Shown: positions 56,058-64,000 of the stretch, in pieces | Numbering within the stretch: the first letter of the stretch is position 1 | Layout: each line of letters starts with the position of its first letter | Source of the DNA: Candidatus Nitrosocosmicus arcticus | Lineage (GTDB): Archaea > Thermoproteota > Nitrososphaeria > Nitrososphaerales > Nitrososphaeraceae | NCBI RefSeq assembly: GCF_007826885.1 | Contig: NZ_ML675578.1 | Location: 248,001-312,000, forward strand | Direction: 5' to 3' | Length of the DNA: 64,000 nucleotides | Notes under the pieces: model-generated | The model's input: the letters and a program-made list of their open reading frames with translations, nothing else | Database searches by the model: none | What the model was told of the DNA's origin: nothing | Position numbers and translations under genes: made by a program

Positions 56058-57224
56058 CTAAACATTATCACTTGATCTCTTGGTGACGGGCCATTTTTCC
56101 TTACGTAATGAGCCCATTACGGTCTGGTTCAGGTTGAGATGAGCTTGTACAAGTTCTTTAGGCGTCAAAGCCATCCACTGATTTAGGGATACATCTTGAA
56201 AACGTGAACTTTTGAACATCTCTAGGAAACGCAAAGGAGAATCGCCAATATTTTCTATGTAATGTCCCATAGCAAATGGGACATAGCCGACATCCCCTGC
56301 CTGGTAGTCAAAGGTGCGCGCTTTTCCTTCCGATGCAAATACTCCCATTCTGGCGGACCCCTCAATATAATATTGCCATTCATCAGTATTGGGGTGCCAA
56401 TGCATCTCTCTCATACCGCCTGGTTTGACCTCCACGAGTCCAGCCGCAATATTAGTCGCTTCTGGAAAGTTGGTCGAATCGACCAGGCAAACCATCCCAC
56501 CACTAGTCTTCAATGGTTCTTGATTCGGTAAATGATAGCTAAACAATCTTTGCCCTTGATTGTTGTCCACCTTGTCAGACGTCAACGGGCCGGGTATCTT
56601 GGTAGGAAACATGTAGTACCTGTGATCAAGTTCGTGCATAGGAATATTGGCGAATTCAATTATCGGTAGCCCAAAATTCTTTGCAAGTACTTCTTTGGGT
56701 GTGTGGGCGAACCAATCAGTAATGAGGAACGTTGAATCTTCGGAAAAGTTGCCATCATCAAAAACGAGGAGAAACTCACAGCCTTCTTCTAATCCTTGAA
56801 TAGAATAGGGAATGCCAGGGGGAAAATACCATATGTCCCCAATGCCTACATCGTCTAAGAAGTTACAACCATCTTGGTCCACTGCGCTGATTCGTGCCCG
56901 TCCATTGAGCATATAAGCCCATTCCGCTTCCTTGTGCCAGTGCAATTCGCGTACTCCGCCGGCATTTAACCGCATGTTAACGCCCGCTAGCGTAGTGGCA
57001 ATAGGCAACTCTCTAACTGTTACTTGTCGTGTCCACCCGCCCTTCTGAAGTCGATTATGTGCCAAAGCAAAAGAAAATTTTAAGTTCGGTAGCGTACCTG
57101 AGTCAGTGCTAGGCGGTGTAAGAATGTCGGGATTCTGGCGGTCCAATTCTATATTGCGTGGACCCGGATCAGTACCGCCTATATTAAATCCAGTAGGTTC
57201 TGGCGGGGAAGTATCTGGCGCCAT
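56058..57224 (-). CDS. oxdC: oxalate decarboxylase (bicupin) with altered N-terminal metal site
   Basis: A 388-residue bicupin that should split oxalate to formate and CO2. From ATG 57224, the numbering coincides with the Bacillus OxdC as I recall it. First cupin: H95-W-H97..E101 in [10 protein letters not shown], but position 140, normally the fourth Mn ligand His, is Tyr (PPGIPYSIQ). The lid loop is S161-E162-D163-S164-T165, keeping the decarboxylase Glu. Second cupin: HWHPNTDEW and MGHYIENIG, complete. A TTG at 57281 would add 19 residues. A 22-codon ORF ends 1 bp before this ATG. No signal peptide. Confidence 0.85.
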   Translation of the reverse strand: MAPDTSPPEPTGFNIGGTDPGPRNIELDRQNPDILTPPSTDSGTLPNLKFSFALAHNRLQKGGWTRQVTVRELPIATTLAGVNMRLNAGGVRELHWHKEAEWAYMLNGRARISAVDQDGCNFLDDVGIGDIWYFPPGIPYSIQGLEEGCEFLLVFDDGNFSEDSTFLITDWFAHTPKEVLAKNFGLPIIEFANIPMHELDHRYYMFPTKIPGPLTSDKVDNNQGQRLFSYHLPNQEPLKTSGGMVCLVDSTNFPEATNIAAGLVEVKPGGMREMHWHPNTDEWQYYIEGSARMGVFASEGKARTFDYQAGDVGYVPFAMGHYIENIGDSPLRFLEMFKSSRFQDVSLNQWMALTPKELVQAHLNLNQTVMGSLRKEKWPVTKRSSDNV

Positions 57225-57225
57225 A

Positions 57226-57294
57226 TTATAGCACCGCTTCCTGATCAGGGATAATAATAGAGGTGTTATCGGAGGTTCCAATTTCTAATGTCAT
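57226..57294 (-). CDS. 22-codon leader ORF before oxdC
   Basis: ATG 57294 opens [22 protein letters not shown] and stops one base before the oxdC ATG. A TATA-like ATAAAAATA lies about 20 bp before it, so transcripts would begin at this ORF and reach oxdC by re-initiation. Alternatively it is the original N-terminus separated by an indel. Confidence 0.4.
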   Translation of the reverse strand: MTLEIGTSDNTSIIIPDQEAVL

Positions 57295-58080
57295 TGAACA
57301 ACTGAAGATATTTTTATCCTGTTTAATCTTGGTCACTTTACAAGGTATCCAAATATCTATCAACTTATACATCATATAGGTAAAGCCAAACCGAAGAATG
57401 ATTTATACTTAGTGGGATCTATAGCGAGGATCTGTATAAAAATAATCCTACCAAAGGCAATTGTATAATATGAGAATTGCAATTCGATTAGTTGAATTTT
57501 TTTTTACAATAAAGGAATAACCTGTTTCTTTTATATATCCAAAGCCTGTCAGATTTGTTCTTACATAATATGTAATAAGTAATCATATTAGTAACGATAT
57601 AAATTGAAATCAAGATGATTATTTTTCATTAGTGTTCTAATGGCCTAAACTCCTAACTTTCACCCAATTTATAATTAGGTTATAATTCACCATGAACACG
57701 CAACATACTAAAATTCCTACGAGCTTTCATTTGCCATGCTTTTGAAAAAGAAATAAAAAAAGCAGAATTAATATGCCTCTGTCGTCTCTTTTGATTTGAA
57801 TTTGTGACTATTAGTAAGCGAATTCCAGTGTTTGTTCCATAATTAAAAAAAAATTTATATCATTTGGACCATACTATATATTATTTAAATGAAATAATAC
57901 TGCTTTAGATATTGATATTAAACCGATCTATGTATATTGCTAAATTTTGAAATTTTAAACCAGTAATAAAAACATTGGACATATTGTTATCGTCTAGTAT
58001 CTCAAATAGAAAAAAATATGAAGTAATATATTATACAAAGAGTTATGTTTTTTATACTATGATGCTAATGTAAAGAGAGT
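57295..58080. other. intergenic between divergent genes
   Basis: 786 bp without a gene that I can support. GAATTGCAATTC at 57474-57485 is a 12-bp palindrome. Confidence 0.5.
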
Positions 58081-58299
58081 ATGCATGCTCTAAAATTAAT
58101 ACTATTAGTTTGTATACTTGCTACCGTAACTTTCATTTCTGGAACTGTAGCACTCTCGCCTCAAATAAATGCTAATACGCCAACCACATCTGAGCTGCCT
58201 GCAACCGTTGGGAATGAATCAAACTCTGACCTGGGATTATCAAATAGCACCGTACCGGCAGAAAACACAACAACAGTAACACCGGTATCTCCTATCTAA
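58081..58299 (+). CDS. small exported protein
   Basis: A 72-residue protein: signal peptide (residues 1-25, cleavage near VALSP) followed by a Thr/Asn/Ser/Pro-rich mature part with several NxT/NxS sequons and no cysteine. Likely secreted and possibly glycosylated. Function unknown. Confidence 0.6.
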   Translation: MHALKLILLVCILATVTFISGTVALSPQINANTPTTSELPATVGNESNSDLGLSNSTVPAENTTTVTPVSPI

Positions 58300-58483
58300 C
58301 TGAGCATAAGGGTAGATTATAATCAGAGTTAGTATACGCTCAAAACAGAAACATTCTGGATTCAATTTTTAAGGATAATTCAACAACAGAATTCCAAAGG
58401 GATTTAGTTCTTTGTATGGACTACAAAAAATGATATACAATTACTATTCAAATTATTTATTTAATATCATATTGACATTGACA

Positions 58484-58722
58484 ATGAAATTTTTAGTACG
58501 AGTTTTATTTCCTACTTCACAAGGCCCCGACATGGTAAATGATTCAATCTTTTTACAAAAAGATGGAAGAATACGTATACAATACAAAGGCAGAATTGCA
58601 TATTTTACTCTGAGGGAGAAAGAACTGCCATGTTTGTAATGGGTATATCTTCTTCTTACCAAATGTGTGACATTTATGAACCTCTGTTAATGTTAGCTGG
58701 AATAGTCACAGGGATATGGTAA
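58484..58722 (+). pseudogene. small conserved-type protein, multiple frameshifts
   Basis: From ATG 58484, MKFLVRVLFPTSQGPDMVND starts a protein of a small cytosolic family. The frame then moves: KMEEYVYNTKAE is read one base over, AYFT returns to the first frame, and RTAMFVMGISSSYQMCDIY to VTGIW ends in the third with stop 58720-58722. Three indels leave the total one base short of 80 codons. A TATA-like TTATTTAT lies about 25 bp before the ATG. Function of the parent family unknown to me. Confidence 0.65.
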
Positions 58723-58904
58723 TGACCATTAATCACATAAGGAAAGAATTTTAAACTATTTATCAATCTCTCGAATTACTTATTCCCTATTTAGGTAAAT
58801 TATTGTCCTATTAAAAGTCAAATGGCCTGTAATGGATATTCCATGACCTTTTCTCTATACCTGATGGGGGGACCAATTGGGAATAAATAAAAAAATATGA
58901 TTTA

Positions 58905-59195
58905 TTAAGGAAAATTCACAATCTCCGGAACGGGTGCAGGATTATTAAATTGTATCTTGAAGACAGGATTTCTTATAGTTTCGCTTTCATTGACTGCAAG
59001 CAATAGTGCCAAATAATTTTCATTAGGTTCAACAGGTTTCCCATCAAAAACAAACTCCTCTTGTAAGTTTTTCTCTGTATTAGAATATTCTAGTCTCTTT
59101 ATCTTGGATCTTCCATCTCTAAGAAAAACCATTCCGTAGTACGTATGCTCATCATTTGTTTCTGACGGATGTTTGATTATGACTTTAAATGCCAT
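58905..59195 (-). CDS. hypothetical protein
   Basis: A 96-residue soluble protein, strand-rich (MAFKVIIKHPSETND, YYGMVFLRDGRSKIKRLEY) with a C-terminal Pro-rich end. No cysteine, no signal peptide, no recognised family. Function unknown. Confidence 0.55.
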   Translation of the reverse strand: MAFKVIIKHPSETNDEHTYYGMVFLRDGRSKIKRLEYSNTEKNLQEEFVFDGKPVEPNENYLALLLAVNESETIRNPVFKIQFNNPAPVPEIVNFP

Positions 59196-59674
59196 AGTCT
59201 ATTATAGTTTCCAATGATATTAAGGTTTTGATATATGGTTCCAATAATTTGCAATTGTAATCGTTCACTAACTAAATGTCATTCCAAATTAGTAAACAAT
59301 TATGATACCCAATCTTTCCATTGAAATCGAAATGATTTGGATATTACATCCATAAAAAGTAGATCCTATGATTATCAATATGTGAAAATAATTTCAGTAA
59401 CATTTAAAGACCTTCTAAAATGGACGATATATCTATAAAAAAAATTAATTTGATTATTTGATACGAGTTTGCCTTAGCGGTTTGATCATTAGTTGATGAT
59501 ATCATTATTGATCATCCATTTAATTTTGCAAATTCCACTTTTAGCTACAACCTATCTAATATCGGAGAGTAGGGGAAACCGGCGACACCACATTAGAATC
59601 AGTAACTAATTCCAATCAAATCTAGTACACTTCTTAAACTTGAAAGATAAATACAACTGTGCACTGTGTTTATA
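59196..59674. other. intergenic between divergent genes
   Basis: No gene seen. Confidence 0.4.
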
Positions 59675-59682
59675 GTATATAA
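59675..59682 (+). promoter_or_regulatory. TATA box deciding the ATG at 59705
   Basis: GTATATAA centred about 26 bp before ATG 59705; it is too close to serve TTG 59687. Confidence 0.55.
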
Positions 59683-59704
59683 GTAATTGCTGAGAATACA
59701 TTGT

Positions 59705-60775
59705 ATGAAAGTATGCGGATATGCAGCCAACGAACCTAAATCCGTTCTCACTCAACTCTCATTTGATAGAAGAGAACCACATGATCACGATGTGGTCATA
59801 GATATCCATTACTGCGGTATTTGCCACTCTGATATACATCAAGTTAATAGCGAATGGGGTGGTAATGGGATTTATCCAATGGTCCCTGGACATGAGATCA
59901 CTGGTATCGTGTCTGAGGTTGGAACAAAAGTAGCAAACTATAAGAAAGGCGATAGAGTTGCTGTTGGTTGCATGGTAAACTCATGCAGAAAATGTAGTCC
60001 CTGCAAGAACGGCCTGGAGCAATATTGCATAGGAGGCGGACCAGTTCTGACGTATAACGACGAGGAATTCATAAATGGGAGGAAAACACCAACTCATGGT
60101 GGTTATTCAAATAAAATAGTTGTCGATGAAAATTATGTGGTTAGTGTTCCGGAAAGTCTTCAATTAGATAGGGCGGCACCTTTACTTTGTGCTGGGATTA
60201 CTCTTTATTCACCACTAAAACATTGGAAGGCAGGACCTGGAAAGAGAGTTGCTATCCTGGGTCTTGGTGGCCTTGGACACATTGGAGTAAAAATTGCTCA
60301 TGCACTTGGAGCAGAAGTTACTGTTTTGAGTCACTCACTTAAGAAACAAGAAGATGGAAAAAGGTTAGGTGCCGACAACTTTTGTGTCACATCAGATCCA
60401 ACGACCTTCGAATCCTTCAAAGGATATTTTGACCTGATTATCAATACTGTATCAGCGAACATAGATTTGAACAATTACTTGAGCATGCTTGCGCTAGACG
60501 GGGCTATGGTTGTGGTGGGAATTCCTGAGAAGGATGCATCACTTAGCGCTCCCGTGCTCGTTACTTCTCGTCGAAGTATAGCCGGCTCGGGAATAGGCGG
60601 GATTAGGGAAACCCAAGAAATGCTTGATTTTTGCAGTACGAATAACATCACCTGTGATATCGAATTGATTCCGATTGAAAGTGTGAATGATGCTTATGAG
60701 AGAGTAATTAATAGTGATGTCCGGTACCGTTTTGTGATTGACATCGCAAATTCACTAAAGTGTGAAGATAACTAA
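59705..60775 (+). CDS. zinc-dependent alcohol dehydrogenase (CAD/YahK type)
   Basis: A 356-residue medium-chain dehydrogenase. Catalytic zinc ligands sit in [10 protein letters not shown] (Cys) and VPGHEITG (His-Glu). The structural zinc is bound by four Cys in [21 protein letters not shown]. The Rossmann motif is [11 protein letters not shown]. The spacing and the [19 protein letters not shown] block match the cinnamyl-alcohol dehydrogenase branch, whose members reduce broad aldehydes with NADPH. ATG 59705 is chosen over TTG 59687 from the TATA position. No operon partner. Confidence 0.9.
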   Translation: MKVCGYAANEPKSVLTQLSFDRREPHDHDVVIDIHYCGICHSDIHQVNSEWGGNGIYPMVPGHEITGIVSEVGTKVANYKKGDRVAVGCMVNSCRKCSPCKNGLEQYCIGGGPVLTYNDEEFINGRKTPTHGGYSNKIVVDENYVVSVPESLQLDRAAPLLCAGITLYSPLKHWKAGPGKRVAILGLGGLGHIGVKIAHALGAEVTVLSHSLKKQEDGKRLGADNFCVTSDPTTFESFKGYFDLIINTVSANIDLNNYLSMLALDGAMVVVGIPEKDASLSAPVLVTSRRSIAGSGIGGIRETQEMLDFCSTNNITCDIELIPIESVNDAYERVINSDVRYRFVIDIANSLKCEDN

Positions 60776-61169
60776 TCAAGTTTAGTAACCTGAACTATGA
60801 AAAATAAAATAGTCCTCACCTAAAAGATTCATAACGATCACATATCCATACCTATGTTCTTAGTTTTTGAATTTGAATATAGCGTGCGGCTTAATGGAGA
60901 AATCATAGTAGAAACCGTTTGGAACCCAATAAATTAGCAAACTCTTAATTTTTGTAACGATATTATTATCAAAAAAATGTTTGTAAATATTCAGTATATT
61001 AAAGGATGAAAGATTTTGTGTTTATGACTCAAGCAAGGTTTTAAAGTGGAAATAAAATATGCATTTATGTACTGCAATTCAACACATAAAATTTCAACTA
61101 TGAAAAATTCATCCAAAAGTTTCCCCTAACGCCTAGTAATAATCAAGGCTTTTATTAGTATCAGGAGGT
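60776..61169. other. intergenic, no gene seen
   Basis: AT-rich spacer. Confidence 0.4.
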
Positions 61170-61380
61170 ATGAAAGTATGTTTGAAATTGTTGTATACTA
61201 TTATTGTTTTTTGTCATATCATTCCTGTTCTTCTATACTGGAATAATTTTCTCAATACTGGAACCATTCGTACAAGGGACCGTAACTACCGCAACGACAG
61301 AAGATAATGTTTATCCCTTGCTTAAAGATCCCAATCTGAAGGTTGCGAAAGTAATAGAGGGCTTTTTTTTGCCTACTTAA
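61170..61380 (+). pseudogene. glucose/sorbosone dehydrogenase N-terminal remnant
   Basis: From ATG 61170 a signal-peptide-like MKVCLKLLYTIIVFCHII starts. After a frameshift near 61240-61250 the strand reads TEDNVYPLLKDPNLKVAKVI and EGFFLPT, then stops at 61378-61380. The DPNLKVxKVxEGLxLPT pattern is the N-terminal hallmark of exported PQQ-type glucose/sorbosone dehydrogenases. The rest of that enzyme (several hundred residues) is absent, so only a stump remains. Confidence 0.6.
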
Positions 61381-61947
61381 AACATCAATCCTCAAATAGT
61401 TTATTAGTAATTATCTCGTGAGTATTGTTTTTAAGGTCCTGATCTAAAGTACAGGAGAGGTTGGGATTATATTTGTTAATTACTAAAGAACTCAGTATTG
61501 GACATTGGTAACAGTGGTAGTAGGGTTGATGGTTATTGTGCTATGAAAGGAGTGAATCAGATTTTAACCTCGGATTTGTTTTATTGCATCCAAAACGATA
61601 ATAGAGAATTCGTACCTCTTTTTACAAAGATTAAGATTCAACAATTCTTTTCAATAATGATTTGTATACTAAGGCCGTTTGCATTGTCATTATGATATAC
61701 TCTAAAAAAAGCTAGATCCGATCATGTGATTATGTATTACAAATATTAAGGATTGTTATAGTTTCCTCTTTACTATAATATGAAAATACATTTTACATGT
61801 CCCTTAGTGCATACAACTTTATTCTATCCGTTTTTGAAAGAAGGGTGGGATAAATCTGAAGAAAATGGTTATTCTTACTACAGAATGATTTCTAGAATTT
61901 AACACCATGATACAAGATTGAAGGTTTTGATGATTATATTTACTATC
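61381..61947. other. intergenic, possible tail of the dehydrogenase decay
   Basis: No gene supported. A 65-codon TTG frame at 61498-61695 does not look like protein. Confidence 0.4.
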
Positions 61948-62250
61948 TTACTTTGATTTTTTATTTTTATCATTTGCAACTTTGATCATATTCTCCTTTT
62001 CATGATTTAATTCATCATCGGTCAAGTTAATTGCAGATATTATGGTAAGGTTACCTCCATTAGGAGGAACTTCAGTAAAAATGATTACATGGTTAGAAGT
62101 CTTTAATATATTAATTACCGATTCATCATATAATGGCAGGTTCAATTCAAGATCTTTTATTGGAACAACGGATCCAAGATCATCGATATCTAGTAAAGTA
62201 ACATTTACCTTGTATTCTGCCTCGTTTATTTTATTAATCTTAACTAGCAT
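61948..62250 (-). CDS. hypothetical protein
   Basis: A 100-residue soluble protein of alternating strands (EYKVNVTLLDIDDLGSVVPIKDLELN, HVIIFTEVPPNGGNLTIISAI) and a charged Lys-rich tail. No motif recognised. Function unknown. Confidence 0.6.
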   Translation of the reverse strand: MLVKINKINEAEYKVNVTLLDIDDLGSVVPIKDLELNLPLYDESVINILKTSNHVIIFTEVPPNGGNLTIISAINLTDDELNHEKENMIKVANDKNKKSK

Positions 62251-62651
62251 TAATATAATACATCATCATCTCTAATACATTTTTCGTTTGACTACCTATG
62301 TGATAATCTATGAGATGTTTTTTATAAACACATGACTCGGAGATAATCTTCCTTGCCTCCCTAACGTTTTGTCCATTGCACACGGGAACAGCACCAAGAA
62401 ATGAAACTAAATCTTTTGTAAAATTGTAAAAGCAAATGATTTCGATAGGAATATCGAAAATACGTCTGAATACCCAAACGATACCTTATCAAATCATACG
62501 TATAAAATAACTCATTTGACAAAATTTACTACAGCATAATCATGATATTTTTTGAATTTATTTTGATTGTTTCATACAGGTGTTATTGAAAATGTAATGG
62601 ATACCCCATCAGCATTTTTTGATCTAGATTGTAATCTATGCCTCCATTATA
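62251..62651. other. intergenic between divergent genes
   Basis: No gene. It leads into the hsp20 control region. Confidence 0.4.
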
Positions 62652-62695
62652 TTACAGAATGTAAGATAACTTTATATATTGTAATGTGTATTACA
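62652..62695 (+). promoter_or_regulatory. hsp20 promoter with two palindromic operator candidates
   Basis: TTACA-gaa-TGTAA (62652-62664) and TGTAAT-gtgt-ATTACA (62680-62695) flank a TATA box, TTTATATATT (62671-62680). The ATG is at 62716. Same half-site in both, so one repressor or activator dimer type could bind on each side of the TATA box. Confidence 0.55.
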
Positions 62696-62715
62696 TATAG
62701 TAGGTATATTATAAA

Positions 62716-63375
62716 ATGAGTAATAAAGACATAGTACCAAGCGATTGGATAAGCAGATTCTTTGATACAGGTTTAGGAAGAGGAAGGGGAAGAGGATTAT
62801 TTAATAGAGACATGTCCAGCGATTTTGATGACATTCATGAAGAACTGAATAGAATGTTTGATGTTTTTAACAATATATCAATTAACGCCCCAAAAGAGCT
62901 TGTAAGAGAATATGAAACAAAAGAAGGCGGGAAGGTTAGAGAAGTAGGACCGATAGTGTACGGATATTCAATGACGATCGGACCGGACGGTAAACCTCGC
63001 GTAAGGGAATTTGGAAATATCAAATCTTTGGGTGATAACAATGTAACTAAAAAAGGAGGACAACCGGATCACCCACCCCAAATATCTGCTGAAAGAGAGC
63101 CCTTAGTTGATGTGAACATGACGGATAAAGAAGTCAAAGTAGTGGTTGAAATGCCTGGTATCAGAAAAGAAGATATAAAAATTAAAGCATATGATTCTCA
63201 AGTTGAAGTAACAACATCAAAGGATGCCCCAAGAAAATATCATAAAAATATAGAACTTCCAGAGCAAGCCGAAATTGAAACCGCAAGATCTGCATATAAC
63301 AATGGCATATTGGAAATAACCTTCGACAAAAAGATAGTAAAAAAACCCGCAGGTAAAGAAATTAAAATAGAGTAG
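62716..63375 (+). CDS. Hsp20-type small heat-shock protein
   Basis: A 219-residue archaeal Hsp20 with a long N-terminal arm (residues 1-125: a Gly/Arg-rich GLGRGRGRGLF and an acidic FDDIHEELNRMFD helix). The alpha-crystallin domain runs from about 126 to 205, with EREPLVDVNMTDKEVKVVVEMPGIRKEDIKIKAYD and the GILEITF motif near the end. It binds unfolding proteins and prevents aggregation in the cytoplasm. The promoter carries two matching palindromes around the TATA box, suggesting stress control. Confidence 0.92.
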   Translation: MSNKDIVPSDWISRFFDTGLGRGRGRGLFNRDMSSDFDDIHEELNRMFDVFNNISINAPKELVREYETKEGGKVREVGPIVYGYSMTIGPDGKPRVREFGNIKSLGDNNVTKKGGQPDHPPQISAEREPLVDVNMTDKEVKVVVEMPGIRKEDIKIKAYDSQVEVTTSKDAPRKYHKNIELPEQAEIETARSAYNNGILEITFDKKIVKKPAGKEIKIE

Positions 63376-64000
63376 ACTTTAAATCGATACTCTGGACCTC
63401 AATAACTTTATTTTTTTTATTTTTCCAAAATAACAACTACATGTTAGTTTTGTTTTATTCAAAATTATTAATAATCTCAAGAATTTATATCACGAGACCT
63501 ATACAGATTGGTCGTAATCGGAGCTAGACCATGGTTAATAGTACGTTACTTTAATTTGCTGCGACACAGACATCTACTTTGAGACATTATCTAGCTAAAG
63601 GTAGAGGAATGAAAATAATTAGTTCCGCCCTGGGTTTAAACGAATCAATATAACTTGCATCCAGACGAGCTTATTTCAACTCACCTGGATGTAAGCATCA
63701 AGCCTAAATGATGCATACTATGGTGATCCTTCATGAATATTAAATATTTGGATGACCTGTAGGTGAAATTATCCTAAAATAACCAAATTGATTCGAAGTA
63801 TATAAATGAATTATTGCGGATTGTTGGATTCGGCATGAGCATATATTTGATCAAAACGAGTGAAGCTATTTTGATTGACTGCGAATTCGCTTTATCTAGT
63901 TAAGCATCACTTTTAGTCATATCTGTCGTTAATTTCAAATAAGTCACAGGATCCATAAATCGAGTGTAATCTCAAAAGCCTAATTAAGAGTTTTTCCATA
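63376..64000. other. intergenic to window end
   Basis: No gene seen. Two short hairpin-like repeats, CATCCAG..CTGGATG and GCATCA..TGATGC, lie near 63657-63713. Confidence 0.4.
63409..63425 (+). terminator. T-rich terminator candidate after hsp20
   Basis: A run of eight T and a following five T, about 35 bp after the hsp20 stop. Confidence 0.45.

Noticed and set aside
61164-61172. AGGAGGT directly before the ATG of the dehydrogenase stump
   Set aside because: No spacer between the motif and the start codon, so it is probably not a working ribosome binding site.
61498-61695. 65-codon TTG ORF
   Set aside because: Composition is unlike protein and it lies among decayed sequence.

Overview
The window looks like chromosomal DNA of an ammonia-oxidising archaeon of the class Nitrososphaeria, most likely a soil or sediment member close to Nitrosocosmicus (inference). 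Supporting signs are the AT-rich sequence; many genes whose start codon lies about 25 bp downstream of a TATA-like box with no room for a leader (leaderless transcripts); an archaeal pyruvoyl-dependent arginine decarboxylase; a phasin-like protein; PRC-barrel/DUF2382 stress proteins; and many small exported proteins with N-terminal signal peptides. I saw no rRNA, tRNA, CRISPR array, intact transposase or phage gene.

Layout. 0-8.8 kb: phasin-like protein, serine hydrolase, aldo/keto reductase, a wrecked multicopper oxidase and MscL. 8.8-11.5 kb: copper module, with a stand-alone HMA chaperone divergent from a YHS-domain copper ATPase. 11.5-20.5 kb: small zinc-ribbon and exported proteins, a phosphoribosyltransferase and a luciferase-like monooxygenase. 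20.6-25.6 kb: PRC-barrel/DUF2382 stress island plus a KGG-motif peptide hidden under a longer antisense ORF. 26-30 kb: dead receiver domain, radical SAM enzyme, DUF1264 and DUF3892 proteins. 30.6-38.7 kb: manganese catalase, cysteine-rich redox-type proteins, ferritin-like protein, and an inverted, partly decayed copy of the DUF2382 pair. 39-44 kb: a broken two-domain MEDS sensor, pyruvoyl arginine decarboxylase and a broken receiver-thioredoxin reductase fusion. 44-51.6 kb: signalling cluster with a large histidine kinase, a ParA-type ATPase, a KaiC-like/class III cyclase fusion, a DUF4242 protein and a kinase-less relative of the histidine kinase sensor. 51.8-64 kb: extradiol dioxygenase-like protein, dead gamma carbonic anhydrase, CHRD protein, oxalate decarboxylase with a substituted metal ligand, alcohol dehydrogenase and Hsp20 with a palindromic operator candidate.

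Theme. The intact genes point to oxidative, osmotic, metal and desiccation stress (Mn catalase, ferritin-like protein, MscL, CopA, Hsp20, DUF2382 and KGG proteins). About eleven genes are broken by stops, frameshifts or truncation, several of them exported enzymes or signalling proteins, so the region looks like accessory DNA under relaxed selection. The most promising candidate for an undescribed system is the 44-51.6 kb signalling cluster.
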